Positions 9,001 through 17,891 of a DNA stretch of 64,000 bases are shown in pieces. Source of the stretch: a candidate division Zixibacteria bacterium HGW-Zixibacteria-1 (GTDB lineage: Bacteria; Zixibacteria; MSB-5A5; GN15; PGXB01); assembly GCA_002838945.1 (NCBI GenBank), contig PGXB01000012.1:1-64000 (forward strand). The letters are read 5' to 3'. The notes below the pieces were generated by a model. The model had not been told where the DNA came from. It was given only the letters and a program-made list of their open reading frames with translations, and searched no databases. The position numbers and the translations under genes were made by a program. How positions within the stretch are numbered: position 1 is the stretch's first letter; the number at the start of each line of letters is the position of its first letter.

Positions 9001-9531
9001 AATCCTATGCTTGATATTTATGCCACGACCAAAATCAGGGGCATGGCCCCGGATCAATCGGGCGAGGCCTCGACAACAACCGACCTGGAGCTGCGCATTC
9101 ATGTCACGGGTACGCTCGACGAGCCGAATATTGCCACGGCGGAAGGATCCCAGTTCAGTACGGAGGAACTGCTGACGCTTCTGGTGCTCGATGATAACCA
9201 GCAGAACCCGGATGTCGGGTCGGTTTCATCGACCGCTTTCGGTTTTATGTCATCCCAATTCGGCCGCATCGGCGCCAAAACTCTCGGTGTGGAGACGTTC
9301 GAAATTGACCCGGTTTATGGCGACAAAGTAACGCCGCTCGGCACAAAACTGACGCTGGGTGCTTATGCCCTCCCGAATCTTTACATTTACGGCAGTCAAT
9401 ATCTGTCAGATAATCCGGGGTTGATCGGCGCCGGATTTGAGTACCGATTGAAAAGATTCCTGCTGCTCGAAGGGCGCGGGGATGAGGGTGATCTTTATCA
9501 ACTGTTTTTGAATTTTTACTGGGATTATTGA
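6022..9531 (+). CDS. tamB: TamB-like (DUF490) inner-membrane translocation and assembly protein
   Basis: A 1169-residue AsmA/TamB superfamily protein. An N-terminal membrane anchor at about residues 8-28 is followed by a long periplasmic region of alternating beta strands, expected to form a lipid-conducting beta-taco, and the C-terminal TamB/DUF490 domain at about 870-1169 (around EELLTLLVLDD and the strand-rich end). Established work on TamB links it to outer-membrane protein assembly and, for the wider family, to phospholipid transport between membranes. The next gene is an Omp85 protein starting 2 nt downstream, the usual TamA partner arrangement. The ATG at 6022 lies inside the upstream gene, indicating coupled translation. 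Confidence 0.88.
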   Translation: MKLRYRILLSIPITALVFIVTFYLAVFQFNLIEYMANRELANRIGDNLPMRVHIGEISGDYISRLYLKDIWVIYEDSLTTYTMAHIPELFAQYSVRQFWMGHIEFKKIYIDSAEFTLRQSPDKKWLIPRLLKASQQKKDMFDFNVNDVGLNNLKLNLIRADDSLTFSNIILKASIAGSQKTYSAQIQGLNFRSSDSRFNLLSADGSITLTGDQLMFQDVQIRTDSSDVTLGGMIVIDKRLQTEFELNARKLNIRELSQFIKANLDGNVTASGKMHYSDGSIDGAISLSGTFMNRYFDSLFGTFTFAENRLHFDTLEGVVLNGCAITGKGNIDFSVKPEKYDLLATIDGFNLNNLVFDSYRSNLSGDLNLSGRGFTSRDMVLDIVVNLDESWFDEYHAYKVIGDMIITTDSLNLRDKFAVKYHDNTFIAEGKLDYTGPVSLTGTASFKDLSAFNGQTFIEEMGGRGDAAFDVSGELNNPDIRGFFKSDSVWIYGIHSSEAIIDFDITHFLYDRDGYVNTHLFRGAAYDVPYDTIFLQMHLDSQYVFIDSSELCNEYANLGGYGTLDYLSYPQLLTIDDVAVTLMGLPLRNDGYVLIDIDSTGYDIKNCRLVRPVGYIDGKGRINYDESMDFKLSGAGIQIEPWVKLINKEYGLRGSISGELDLAGTFLEPELKFTGGIDTLTYQDLWLGDLCLCFDYKDELIDIDSIALRSEKGYYKAEGVYPINLAFTEIDDRFPDRDQDIRIQAYDQELNLVSRIIYEVERFAGTFNADFRLTGTPRTPHIDGTATIRNGVLKPYDLVDSLQNLYADIKMVNQTIFIDSVSGICTNGKKSGTVNAHGEVIIKSIDAFDYNVNVSARDFPVKYELGDIEALAETADFKILGVTPPIVYGDIKTRSVAYRENFAEEDEGWILLSALEGENTWDLNINLEAVSNLWIKNADIDAEFGGNLNLIRENGIYRFIGSMEILRGNGFLAGRTFRVEPGGLISYEDIEYPNPMLDIYATTKIRGMAPDQSGEASTTTDLELRIHVTGTLDEPNIATAEGSQFSTEELLTLLVLDDNQQNPDVGSVSSTAFGFMSSQFGRIGAKTLGVETFEIDPVYGDKVTPLGTKLTLGAYALPNLYIYGSQYLSDNPGLIGAGFEYRLKRFLLLEGRGDEGDLYQLFLNFYWDY

Positions 9532-9532
9532 T

Positions 9533-11452
9533 TTGAAAACGATTTGCAGACTGATTTTCTTCGGCGTCCTGGTGCTGTTCTGTTCTGCGGCCAGGGCGCA
9601 ATACACCGATGAGCAAATGTTGAATCGATGGCTCAGCAAGAAGCCGGTTATTGATTCCATTACCATAAAAATGGATGGTGACAGCCCCTTTACTCATAAG
9701 AAGATTCGGAGCGTTCTTTACTCTTACAAATCCGACATTCCACTGCTGAACCTGCTTAGTGCTATCAGAGGGGACAGGCGGCGGCGTGTCCAGCGAGAGA
9801 CCATCATGCGCGACACGGCCGAAGTCAAATATCTTTTTCTATCGGCCGGATTCCTGGGAGTGCAGGTAAGGGAAAATTTCGAGCCGATTCTTCCGGACTC
9901 CAATGCCCTTGTCAGAATAAATGTCGAAACCGGGCGAAGATTCTATTATGATACCGTTCTGGTCGACGGCAGATATGAGCCGCGGCTCAATGGCGATATT
10001 ATAAAATTGACCAGACCTTTCAGGAAGGAAAAGCCGGTCGATCCTTTTAAACTCAAGCAGGCCGAGTATGATATGAAATCGGTCCTGGCCAATAACGGTT
10101 ATCCGTATGCCTCTGTCATATATAGTATTGATACCACCGAAGAAAATAACGAGGCGGTCATTAATTTTAATATCGACTCTGATTCACTGGTGCATTTCGG
10201 CGATGTCAGAATAGTCGGTGTCGATAAATTTGATACATCTCTGGTGGAACGCGAATTGACTTTCCGGAAAGGTGATCAATACCGCCGCAAGGATATTATC
10301 AAGTCGCAGAAACGCCTGCTTGAAACCGGCTATTACTTTACCCTGAGGTTGAACAGCACTGTCCAGGACACATCAGCCATGCAGGAGCGGCTGAATCCGG
10401 ATTTCCTGCTCACTTTGCGCGAGAAGAGAGCCCAGCACATTTCGGTCAAGACCGGTGCGGCCCAGGATTCCCTGAAGGATTTGATCTGGTCGTTTTCGGG
10501 AGCATGGAGCAAGCGAAACTTTCTCCAATCACGCTATCTTGAACTAAGCGCCCGGTCATCGTTCGTAATATTCACCGAGTGGCGGTTGAATGAGCACAGC
10601 TATCGCGCTCGTATTACCGAGCCGTGGTTTCTGGGGCTGCGCATGCCGCTGACGCTGACGGCGCAGGTGGAGCCGGGGGTAAGGTCACTGGTTCAGCCCT
10701 ATCGCAAGCAGACCTGGTATGTCTCGGTGACAACCACCTGGAACGTTACCGAGAAATTGAAACTGCTGACCGGGCTTCAGTATGAGAAGGTCAACATTTA
10801 CGGGGTGAGCAAAGAGGCCGAATTGCAGATCAAGCAGGAAGAGGGAATAAAGGTTCGGCGGAAATTTTACGTCAATCTTGTCCGCGATTCCCGAAACAAT
10901 CTTTTTGTGCCGTCACAGGGCTCGGTGACCGGGCTGCGGTTCGAGTATATCGGGGGATTTCTGGGCGGCGATGATTCGTTTTATCAACTGGAGTCAAGCT
11001 GGTCGCGGTATCGAAGGATTTGGCCGGGATGGATATCCGCCACCCGCTTCAAGGCCGGCTTTCTTCAGGAGATGAAGGATTCTCCCTCGGTACCGACCGA
11101 TGACCGCTATTATATCGGCGGCGCCAACACGATCAGGGGATTTGCCGAAAACGAGCTGGGGCCGCGATCGGCGGCAGGGAATTTCAGCGGCGCCGACATT
11201 ATTGTCATTTTTAACCAGGAGTTGCGTTATCCAATTATCGGCAAACTCTGGGGATCGTTATTCACTGACATCGGCAACGGCTACATAAATCGTGATGACA
11301 TAAAGTTCAAAAATCTGGCTCTTTCATACGGTCTCGGCATTCAGTTTGTGTCCCCGGCCGGCCCGATTCGTCTCGATTATGCGCGGCACATCAGATCGGA
11401 GGGGATCGAGCCGGGGGATAAGGTTCACTTTACGATTCTTTACGCTTTCTAG
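9533..11452 (+). CDS. Omp85 family outer-membrane protein (TamA/BamA type)
   Basis: A 639-residue outer-membrane beta-barrel insertase-like protein. A signal peptide (about residues 1-23, ending ARAQ) is followed by POTRA-like domains to about residue 300 and a C-terminal 16-strand barrel region matching the bacterial surface antigen family. The barrel end has the typical YYIGGANTIRGF block and ends in Phe. The start is TTG at 9533, one base after the tamB stop, so translation is probably coupled. Adjacency to tamB favours a TamA role; a BamA role is less likely because bamA usually lies near lpx or skp-type genes, none of which are here. Confidence 0.87.
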   Translation: MKTICRLIFFGVLVLFCSAARAQYTDEQMLNRWLSKKPVIDSITIKMDGDSPFTHKKIRSVLYSYKSDIPLLNLLSAIRGDRRRRVQRETIMRDTAEVKYLFLSAGFLGVQVRENFEPILPDSNALVRINVETGRRFYYDTVLVDGRYEPRLNGDIIKLTRPFRKEKPVDPFKLKQAEYDMKSVLANNGYPYASVIYSIDTTEENNEAVINFNIDSDSLVHFGDVRIVGVDKFDTSLVERELTFRKGDQYRRKDIIKSQKRLLETGYYFTLRLNSTVQDTSAMQERLNPDFLLTLREKRAQHISVKTGAAQDSLKDLIWSFSGAWSKRNFLQSRYLELSARSSFVIFTEWRLNEHSYRARITEPWFLGLRMPLTLTAQVEPGVRSLVQPYRKQTWYVSVTTTWNVTEKLKLLTGLQYEKVNIYGVSKEAELQIKQEEGIKVRRKFYVNLVRDSRNNLFVPSQGSVTGLRFEYIGGFLGGDDSFYQLESSWSRYRRIWPGWISATRFKAGFLQEMKDSPSVPTDDRYYIGGANTIRGFAENELGPRSAAGNFSGADIIVIFNQELRYPIIGKLWGSLFTDIGNGYINRDDIKFKNLALSYGLGIQFVSPAGPIRLDYARHIRSEGIEPGDKVHFTILYAF

Positions 11453-11496
11453 GCCGCGTGCCGTATATACCTGATGATGTATGCGATAGGCCGATA

Positions 11497-11524
11497 TTGA
11501 CAAAATGGCGACAATTTATATATT
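11497..11524 (+). promoter_or_regulatory. Sigma-70-type promoter of the cysteine desulfurase gene
   Basis: -35 TTGACA at 11497-11502, 16-bp spacer, -10 TATATT at 11519-11524. Initiation near 11531 would leave a leader of about 30 nt containing AAGGA at 11552-11556, 7 nt before the TTG start. Confidence 0.6.
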
Positions 11525-11563
11525 ATTTTCTAAATATAGTAATTTGGGTATAAGGATAGATCA

Positions 11564-12736
11564 TTGAAGCAAATATATCTCGATAACAACAGCACGACGC
11601 CCCTGGATGAACGAGTTCTGGAAGCGATGCTTCCATATCTCAAAGACAAATACGGCAATGCCAGTTCGGTTCATAATTTCGGGCGGGAGGCCAAAACCGC
11701 CATCGAAGAGGCGCGGGAGAAAATCGCCGGTCTTCTTGGCGCAGACCCGGCGGAAATCTATTACACTTCGGGCGGGACCGAATCCGATAATCTGGCGGTG
11801 ATCGGCACGGCCTTTTATAATGAAAAGAAAAAGAAGCATGTCATCACCTCCCGAATCGAGCATCATGCGGTTCTAGAGGCGGTCAAGTTTCTGGAGAAGC
11901 GCGGATTCGGCGCCGATTATATCGACACCGACAATGCCGGCATCGTTTCGGCCGACGAATTGAAAGAAAAGATGACGGAGCAGACCTCGATAGTATCCAT
12001 TATGCATGCCAACAATGAGGTCGGGACCATTCAGGATATCCCGAGACTGGCCGAGATCGCCAAATCGAAGGGGGCGGTATTTCACACCGATGCGGTGCAG
12101 TCAGCGGGCAAAATAAAAGTTAATGTCGAGGACCTGAATGTTGACATGTTATCGATGACAGCGCACAAGATGTACGGCCCGAAGGGTACCGGAATATTAT
12201 ACATCCGCAAGGGATTCAAACTGACGCCGCTGTTTTACGGCGGGCATCATGAGAAGAAACGCCGTCCGGGAACCGAAAATGTGGCCGGCATCGTCGGATT
12301 TGCCAGGGCCCTGGAACTGGCCGAAAGCCGCCGCGAGAATGACCATAAGAAATGGACGGAGCTGGCTGAGTTGCTGATTGACGGGGTGCAGTCAAAAATA
12401 TCGGATGTATCCCTGAACGGCCCCAGAGATGAGAGAAGGATTCCATCGACGGTGAATCTGTCATTCAAGGCGGTCGAGGGGGAATCGATAATTCTTTCGC
12501 TGGATATGAAAGGGATCGCGGTTTCATCCGGTTCGGCCTGCACGTCCGGTTCACTGGAAGCATCGCATGTTCTGACGGCCATGAATGTCCCGGTCGATCT
12601 GGCCCAGAGTTCGATACGGTTCTCGATGGGTCGTTTTACCACCCGGGATGATATTGAATATACGATTTCGGTTTTGCCGGAGATTATCGAGAGGTTGCGA
12701 GCGATGTCTCCGCTTTACAACCAATCGAAGCAATAG
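11564..12736 (+). CDS. Cysteine desulfurase (NifS/IscS family)
   Basis: A 390-residue PLP enzyme that removes sulfur from cysteine as an enzyme-bound persulfide. Visible signatures are DNNSTTPLD at the N-terminus, the TSGGTESDN block, the PLP lysine K202 in TAHKMYGPKG and the active-site loop cysteine C326 in SSGSACTSGS. The long-loop form is the IscS/NifS type, not SufS. The start is TTG at 11564 with AAGGA 7 nt upstream. No IscU scaffold follows; mnmA comes 56 nt later. This pairing resembles the Bacillus YrvO-MnmA arrangement, so the likely job is sulfur supply for tRNA thiolation. An additional role in Fe-S cluster supply is possible. Confidence 0.93.
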   Translation: MKQIYLDNNSTTPLDERVLEAMLPYLKDKYGNASSVHNFGREAKTAIEEAREKIAGLLGADPAEIYYTSGGTESDNLAVIGTAFYNEKKKKHVITSRIEHHAVLEAVKFLEKRGFGADYIDTDNAGIVSADELKEKMTEQTSIVSIMHANNEVGTIQDIPRLAEIAKSKGAVFHTDAVQSAGKIKVNVEDLNVDMLSMTAHKMYGPKGTGILYIRKGFKLTPLFYGGHHEKKRRPGTENVAGIVGFARALELAESRRENDHKKWTELAELLIDGVQSKISDVSLNGPRDERRIPSTVNLSFKAVEGESIILSLDMKGIAVSSGSACTSGSLEASHVLTAMNVPVDLAQSSIRFSMGRFTTRDDIEYTISVLPEIIERLRAMSPLYNQSKQ

Positions 12737-12759
12737 AGTGACATTAATCGGAAAATCAG

Positions 12760-12785
12760 GGGCCGGTTTTCCGGCCCTTATTTAT
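12760..12785 (+). terminator. Weak intrinsic terminator or attenuating hairpin before mnmA
   Basis: GGGCCGG (12760-12766) pairs with CCGGCCC (12771-12777) around TTTT, followed by a T/A-rich tail. It ends just before the mnmA start, so it may only partly terminate, setting the ratio between the desulfurase and MnmA. Confidence 0.5.
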
Positions 12786-12792
12786 TGAAAAT

Positions 12793-13893
12793 ATGACCGG
12801 TAAAGTTTTAGTGGCAGTTTCGGGCGGGGTCGATTCATCGACCGCCATGATGCTTTTGAAAGAAGAGGGGTACGACGTTGTCGCCGCCCACATGAAGCTG
12901 TGGGATTATGGCGAAGTCGGCGGGGAGAGCCGCCGCGACGGCCGCTGCTGCAGCCTTGAATCGATAAACGACCTGCGGTCAATCTGCACGGCCCGAGGCA
13001 TCCCCTTTTATGTTCTCAATTTTGTCGATCGTTTTCGGGAGATTGTGATTGGCAACTTTGTTTCCGAGTACCGGGCCGGGAGAACGCCCAACCCGTGCAT
13101 CTTGTGCAACACGCATCTGAAATGGGAGGGGCTTCTTAATAAGGCGCTGCAACTGGGATGCGATTACATTGCCACGGGACATTATGCCCAGGTCGTGTTC
13201 GATAAAGAATATTCAAGATATGTCATTAAGCGGGGCGTCGATGATTCCCGCGACCAGTCATATGCGCTCTGGGGACTGACACAGGCGGCGCTGGCACGAA
13301 CATTGTTCCCGCTGGGAAAGTACCGCAAGAGCGAAGTGCGAGAGATGGCGGCACGGCTGGACCTGAAAAACGCCGCGGCGCCCGAGTCACAGGATATATG
13401 TTTTGTCGCCGACAATAATTATCATCGGTTCCTGAAGGAGTGGGAGGAAAAGGAAGGGAGAGGTTTCATACCGGGAAAGATTATCAAGTCAAACGGCGAT
13501 GTGGTCGGCGAACATCAGGGCATCGCTTTTTACACGGTCGGTCAGCGGCGCGGAATGGGCATCTCGCATCCGACCCCGCTGTATGTCAAAAAAATCGATC
13601 CGGCCGCCAATACGGTTATCGTGGGTGACGATCAGGAATTATTCTCGGATACAATGACGGTCTCAAATATCAACTGGGTCGCGCTGGATAACCCGGGTCA
13701 GCCGTTCGAGGGGCAAATCAAGATCAGATATCTGCATAATCCGGCGGCGGGGAGTATAAATCCTCTTGAAAACGGCACGGCGGATGTCAAGTTTTCTCAA
13801 GCTCAGCGGGCAGTCACGCCGGGGCAGTCGGCCGTTTTCTATGATGGTGATGTGGTGCTTGGCGGCGGGCTTATCAATAGTTCAAAAAAATAG
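12793..13893 (+). CDS. mnmA: tRNA-specific 2-thiouridylase MnmA
   Basis: A 366-residue ATP-dependent enzyme that thiolates U34 of tRNA-Lys, -Glu and -Gln. The N-terminal PP-loop motif SGGVDSS lies at residues 10-16. The catalytic pair is C102 in NPCILCN and the second cysteine in PESQDICF at about residue 200, which together relay the persulfide sulfur. A C-terminal beta-barrel domain follows. Length matches the family. It lies just downstream of a cysteine desulfurase, its likely direct sulfur donor. No clear ribosome binding site is visible before ATG 12793. Confidence 0.96.
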   Translation: MTGKVLVAVSGGVDSSTAMMLLKEEGYDVVAAHMKLWDYGEVGGESRRDGRCCSLESINDLRSICTARGIPFYVLNFVDRFREIVIGNFVSEYRAGRTPNPCILCNTHLKWEGLLNKALQLGCDYIATGHYAQVVFDKEYSRYVIKRGVDDSRDQSYALWGLTQAALARTLFPLGKYRKSEVREMAARLDLKNAAAPESQDICFVADNNYHRFLKEWEEKEGRGFIPGKIIKSNGDVVGEHQGIAFYTVGQRRGMGISHPTPLYVKKIDPAANTVIVGDDQELFSDTMTVSNINWVALDNPGQPFEGQIKIRYLHNPAAGSINPLENGTADVKFSQAQRAVTPGQSAVFYDGDVVLGGGLINSSKK

Positions 13894-13962
13894 TTGAACT
13901 TCAGAGTATAATTTGTAAGTTTAAGCCGGACTATTGTATTCTTAATCAAGGAGAGAAGAATT

Positions 13963-14643
13963 ATGCTGAAAGCTACATTTCTCGGTCATAGTTGTGTTAT
14001 GGCCACGGATGGAAAAAATAGTATTATCATCGATCCTTTTCTGACCGGCAATCCCCAGGCAAATATGAAGGCCGAAAATGTAAAGGTCGGCTGGGTGCTG
14101 GTCACCCACGGCCACAGCGACCACCTCGGCGATGCCGTACCGATAGCCAAAGCCAACGACGCGACTATTATCGCCCCCAATGAACTGGCGGTTTATGTTT
14201 CCAAACAGGGCGCCAAAGCGCACAATATGCACATCGGCGGCGCCTACAATTTTCCGTTCGGAAGAGTCAAATTGACCATTGCACACCATGGATCAGGGGC
14301 CGGCGACGGCCTGGAATACACCGGAAACCCGTGCGGTTTCCTGATAACGATGGGCGGCAAGACGATGTATCACCCGGGCGACACGGGACTGTTTTACGAT
14401 ATGAAGCTGATCGGCGAAATGAATAAGATCGATCTGGCTTTTCTCCCGATCGGCGACAATTTCACCATGGGGGTCGATGACGCAGTCAAGGCGGTTGAAT
14501 TTCTTAAGCCGAAAAAAGTGGTCCCGATTCACTATAAGACATGGGAAGTGATCGATACCGAGCCGACCGAGTTTGCCGAAAAGCTCAAAGGCTCAAAAAC
14601 CGAGGTTGTTATTATTAAACCGGGTGAGTCGGTCGAAGCTTAA
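13963..14643 (+). CDS. UPF0173 metallo-beta-lactamase-fold hydrolase
   Basis: A 226-residue metal-dependent hydrolase of the UPF0173 (YtkL) family. The metal-binding HGHSDHLGD motif lies at about residues 47-55, with further ligands in the AHHGSG and HPGDTG segments. A strong AAGGAG sits 7 nt before the ATG. The reaction is not established for this family. It is probably monocistronic; the next gene is 83 nt away. It has no functional tie to its neighbours that I can see. Confidence 0.9.
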   Translation: MLKATFLGHSCVMATDGKNSIIIDPFLTGNPQANMKAENVKVGWVLVTHGHSDHLGDAVPIAKANDATIIAPNELAVYVSKQGAKAHNMHIGGAYNFPFGRVKLTIAHHGSGAGDGLEYTGNPCGFLITMGGKTMYHPGDTGLFYDMKLIGEMNKIDLAFLPIGDNFTMGVDDAVKAVEFLKPKKVVPIHYKTWEVIDTEPTEFAEKLKGSKTEVVIIKPGESVEA

Positions 14644-14726
14644 CTTGTATAATAGATAGGATATTTAAATTTCAGGGAGGGTCGGCAGGAAGCTGTCCGC
14701 ATCCATAAAATTGAGGTAATACTTTA

Positions 14727-17171
14727 ATGAAACGCCTTAAGAAAATAATTCTCTGGGTGATAATAATCGGGATTATTATCGTTATTTTAGGCGCCGCCGG
14801 AGTGGCGCTGTTTTTCCCGAAGGAAAAGGTCAAGGCCATGGCCATCGAAAAGATTTCGACGGCACTTGACCGTGAAGTAACTATTGAGGGTATCTCGGTG
14901 TCTTTCTGGGGCGGCATTGGGGCTTATCTGGAAAACATCAAGATTGCCAATCCGGAAGCGTTTGAAGAAAAATACTTCCTGGATGCCAAAGCGCTGGATG
15001 TGAAGCTTCAATTCTGGCCGCTTCTCAAGAGACGGGTTCTGGTTGACCGGCTGATTCTGGTTGAGCCGCAAATAGCCCTGCGAAAACTCGAGAACGGCGT
15101 GACCAATTATAAGTTCGGTGTAGTCGATTCGCTGGCGCCGCAGGCGGTTAAAGAAAAATTGCCCGAGGAATCCAAGCTGGCGGTCTCGGCGGTTTCATTT
15201 GAAAATCTGGCCATAAAGGACGGTCGGATAAGCTATGTCGATGATTCTTCGAAAATGAAAATTATCGCCGCCGGATTCAAGCTTGACTCGAAAGTCGAGA
15301 CGCCCCAGCCGGGTGTATTTCAATCTTCGGGAGAAATCAATATCGGCTCGCTGGCGGTAGCGATGGATACAGTGACTTACCCCGAGATGGCGGTAAAATT
15401 CAATTATAATACCACCTTCAATCAAAATGAAGACCGGATTGTGTTAAGTGACACAAAAATTGAAGTCAATGATGTTGCCCTGGCGGTTCAGGCGGAGATA
15501 CCCAATTTCAGCCAATTGACCAAAGCCGACTTAAAGATTAAATCCGATAAGACAAAAATATCGAGCCTGATGGGGTTACTGCCGGATGACTATAAAGCAA
15601 TGCTTGAAGGATACACAATTGAAGGCGATCTGGTCCTCGATGCCGACATAAACTACGACGAAAAAAGCATAGACACACTGGCCTATTCCGGGAACATGGC
15701 TTTGTCGGATGTAGCCGTGACCATGAGCAAATATCCGGGTAATTTATTGATTAAGAGCGGCAAGGCCGGATTCAGGAAGGATTATGCCGAAATTGATCTC
15801 GAGAATGCTTCATTTGAAAATAATCCTTTTAAGCTTTCCTGCAAGGTTAATGGTTTTGACAAGCCGGTGGTGGCGGGCGTTGTCAGCGGCAAGGTCGATC
15901 TGGCCACAGTGAATGGCTATCTTCCCAAGACGGGCAATCCCAAGGTCGCGGGAAATATGTCATTCGATATGAAATTCAGCGGCCCGGTTGGTAAATTGGC
16001 CGAGATGAAATTGGCCGGTGATTTGAATCTCGAGAAAGTCTCTTATTCGGCTGAGACACTTCCCGAACCGATCGAGTCGATGAATCTGAAGGCAAAGATA
16101 GATAACCGCAATGTCATCATCAATAATCTGGACGTAAAATTCCCGTCTTCGGATCTATCAATGAAAGGCACCCTGGCGGATGCTTTCCCGTATTTTATTC
16201 CGGGAAGCGGTGAAGGCGCCAAAAAGCCGTTCTTGACTTTTGAGATGTCATCCCGGCGATTCAATACCGACAAACTGTTCCCGGAGGTTGTCCCGGGCGA
16301 GGGGCAGAATCTTGCCGACCTGCCTCTTGATTCGCTTCCGCCAATTATTCTGCCCGATATTGACGGCAAAGGGACGGCCAAATTCGATACCCTGATATAC
16401 ACGAATGTAGAGTTTACCAACATAACCAGTGATGTGACCATAAAAGATCGCGTCATTCATGCCAACAACGCCAATGGGAATGTCTATACGGGAAAGGTTA
16501 AGGGAGAGGCGGCAATCGACCTGAATGATTTCGAGAAACCGGTTTACAGCGGCAATTATGACGCCTCGCAGATCGAGGTTAATGACTTCCTCAGCCGCTT
16601 TACCAAGTTCGGCGGCCATCTGTTCGGCAAGGTTAACATGAAGGGTGATTTTAATGCCTCGGGCTGGGAGCCGGAAGATTTGATAAAAACATTGACGCTT
16701 GACGGCTCGGCGCTTTTTAATGAAGCCAAGCTGGTCAATTTCGATGTTATTCAGAAGATGGCTCAGAGTTTTAATTTCAGCTCGGTCAAAGAGGAGACGA
16801 TAAGGGATCTGGCCAGTTCCTTCAAAGTCCGTGACGGGCGGGTAATTTTCGATGCTTTAAAGTTCTTCAACAATATGGGGGACTGGAATATAACCGGTTC
16901 GGTCGGTTTCGACGGCAGCCTTGATTACAGCGGCGATGTTCTTCTGACAGAGAGCATGAGCAGTGAGCTGATGGCCAAATCCGACCTGGTTTCGGGCATC
17001 GCCGGCCTACTGAAAGATAAGAAGAGCGGCCGGGTTAAAGTGGGCTTCAAGCTGGGCGGGACCTATGCCGATCCCAAGCCGATGCTTGATTTAAGCCCAG
17101 CCAAAGAGCAGCTTGAGGACAAACTTAAGAATAAAGTGGGCGATGCTCTCAAGGGATTGCTTGGAAAGTAA
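14727..17171 (+). CDS. AsmA family protein
   Basis: An 814-residue AsmA-like protein. One N-terminal transmembrane helix (about residues 7-29) is followed by the AsmA N-terminal pattern (KEKVKAMAIEKISTALDREVTI) and a long periplasmic beta-rich region; the last 200 residues match the AsmA C-terminal domain (around KVNMKGDFNASGW). The family forms lipid-transfer bridges between the inner and outer membranes and is related to TamB. It is a second, separate member in this window (the other starts at 6022). GAGG precedes the ATG. A role in outer-membrane lipid balance is inferred from the family. Confidence 0.85.
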   Translation: MKRLKKIILWVIIIGIIIVILGAAGVALFFPKEKVKAMAIEKISTALDREVTIEGISVSFWGGIGAYLENIKIANPEAFEEKYFLDAKALDVKLQFWPLLKRRVLVDRLILVEPQIALRKLENGVTNYKFGVVDSLAPQAVKEKLPEESKLAVSAVSFENLAIKDGRISYVDDSSKMKIIAAGFKLDSKVETPQPGVFQSSGEINIGSLAVAMDTVTYPEMAVKFNYNTTFNQNEDRIVLSDTKIEVNDVALAVQAEIPNFSQLTKADLKIKSDKTKISSLMGLLPDDYKAMLEGYTIEGDLVLDADINYDEKSIDTLAYSGNMALSDVAVTMSKYPGNLLIKSGKAGFRKDYAEIDLENASFENNPFKLSCKVNGFDKPVVAGVVSGKVDLATVNGYLPKTGNPKVAGNMSFDMKFSGPVGKLAEMKLAGDLNLEKVSYSAETLPEPIESMNLKAKIDNRNVIINNLDVKFPSSDLSMKGTLADAFPYFIPGSGEGAKKPFLTFEMSSRRFNTDKLFPEVVPGEGQNLADLPLDSLPPIILPDIDGKGTAKFDTLIYTNVEFTNITSDVTIKDRVIHANNANGNVYTGKVKGEAAIDLNDFEKPVYSGNYDASQIEVNDFLSRFTKFGGHLFGKVNMKGDFNASGWEPEDLIKTLTLDGSALFNEAKLVNFDVIQKMAQSFNFSSVKEETIRDLASSFKVRDGRVIFDALKFFNNMGDWNITGSVGFDGSLDYSGDVLLTESMSSELMAKSDLVSGIAGLLKDKKSGRVKVGFKLGGTYADPKPMLDLSPAKEQLEDKLKNKVGDALKGLLGK

Positions 17172-17218
17172 CAATATAATCAATCGCCGGATATTGCCGA
17201 TACGTATTAATAATCGTT

Positions 17219-17791
17219 ATGATTTTTAAGACTATATTGGAAGATATCAGGGCGATTTATCGCAATGACCCGGCGGCAAAAAACATCGAGTTTTTGCTGT
17301 ATCCGGGGTTTCATGCCATATTCGTGCATCGCTTTGTTCATCCATTATATAAACTGGGCATACCCTTTATCCCGCGGTTGATATCACAGATTTCAAGGAT
17401 GTTTTCCGGTGTGGAGATTCATCCGGGCGCCCGGATCGGCAAGGGATTCTTTATCGATCACGGGGCCGGAATCGTTATCGGTGAAACCGCCGAAATCGGC
17501 GAGAACTGCGTCATCTTTCACAATGTTACGCTCGGCGGAACGGGGCATCATTCCGGTAAAAGGCATCCGACTATCGGCAATAATGTGCTGATCGGTACCG
17601 GGGCGATTATACTGGGGCCGTTGACAATCGGGAATAATGTCCGAATCGGCGCCAATACGTTTCTGTACATGGTTGATATCCCAGATAACTGCACGGTGGT
17701 TGGGACACCGGGGCATATTACCCGGATGAACGATCAGGCGGTGAGTATCAAGCCAAAGCGAACGCGCTATCCGGTTGAAGAAGTAATATAG
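17219..17791 (+). CDS. cysE: Serine O-acetyltransferase
   Basis: A 190-residue short-form serine acetyltransferase making O-acetylserine for cysteine synthesis. A helical N-terminal part (about 1-65) is followed by the left-handed hexapeptide-repeat domain, with conserved [17 protein letters not shown] and HNVTLGGTG motifs; the His in DHGAG and a second His in the HNVTLGG segment fit the active site. It lacks the long N-terminus of the E. coli enzyme (273 residues) and resembles the Bacillus type. No cysK is adjacent. A terminator follows at 17803. Confidence 0.93.
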   Translation: MIFKTILEDIRAIYRNDPAAKNIEFLLYPGFHAIFVHRFVHPLYKLGIPFIPRLISQISRMFSGVEIHPGARIGKGFFIDHGAGIVIGETAEIGENCVIFHNVTLGGTGHHSGKRHPTIGNNVLIGTGAIILGPLTIGNNVRIGANTFLYMVDIPDNCTVVGTPGHITRMNDQAVSIKPKRTRYPVEEVI

Positions 17792-17802
17792 AATTGAAAA
17801 AG

Positions 17803-17825
17803 CCGCCGCCAGGGCGGTTTTTTTT
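17803..17825 (+). terminator. Intrinsic terminator after cysE
   Basis: CCGCC (17803-17807) pairs with GGCGG (17813-17817), followed by a run of eight T (17818-17825). The stem is short but GC-only. Confidence 0.75.
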
Positions 17826-17891
17826 GGGCAAAAGACTGACTAAAATCTTAATGGCGTCCGGTTTGCGGGAATCCCTAAATAATCTTTTTAA

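Noticed and set aside
13900-13912. TATAAT before the UPF0173 gene
   Set aside because: No usable -35 at the proper distance; left out as a promoter call.
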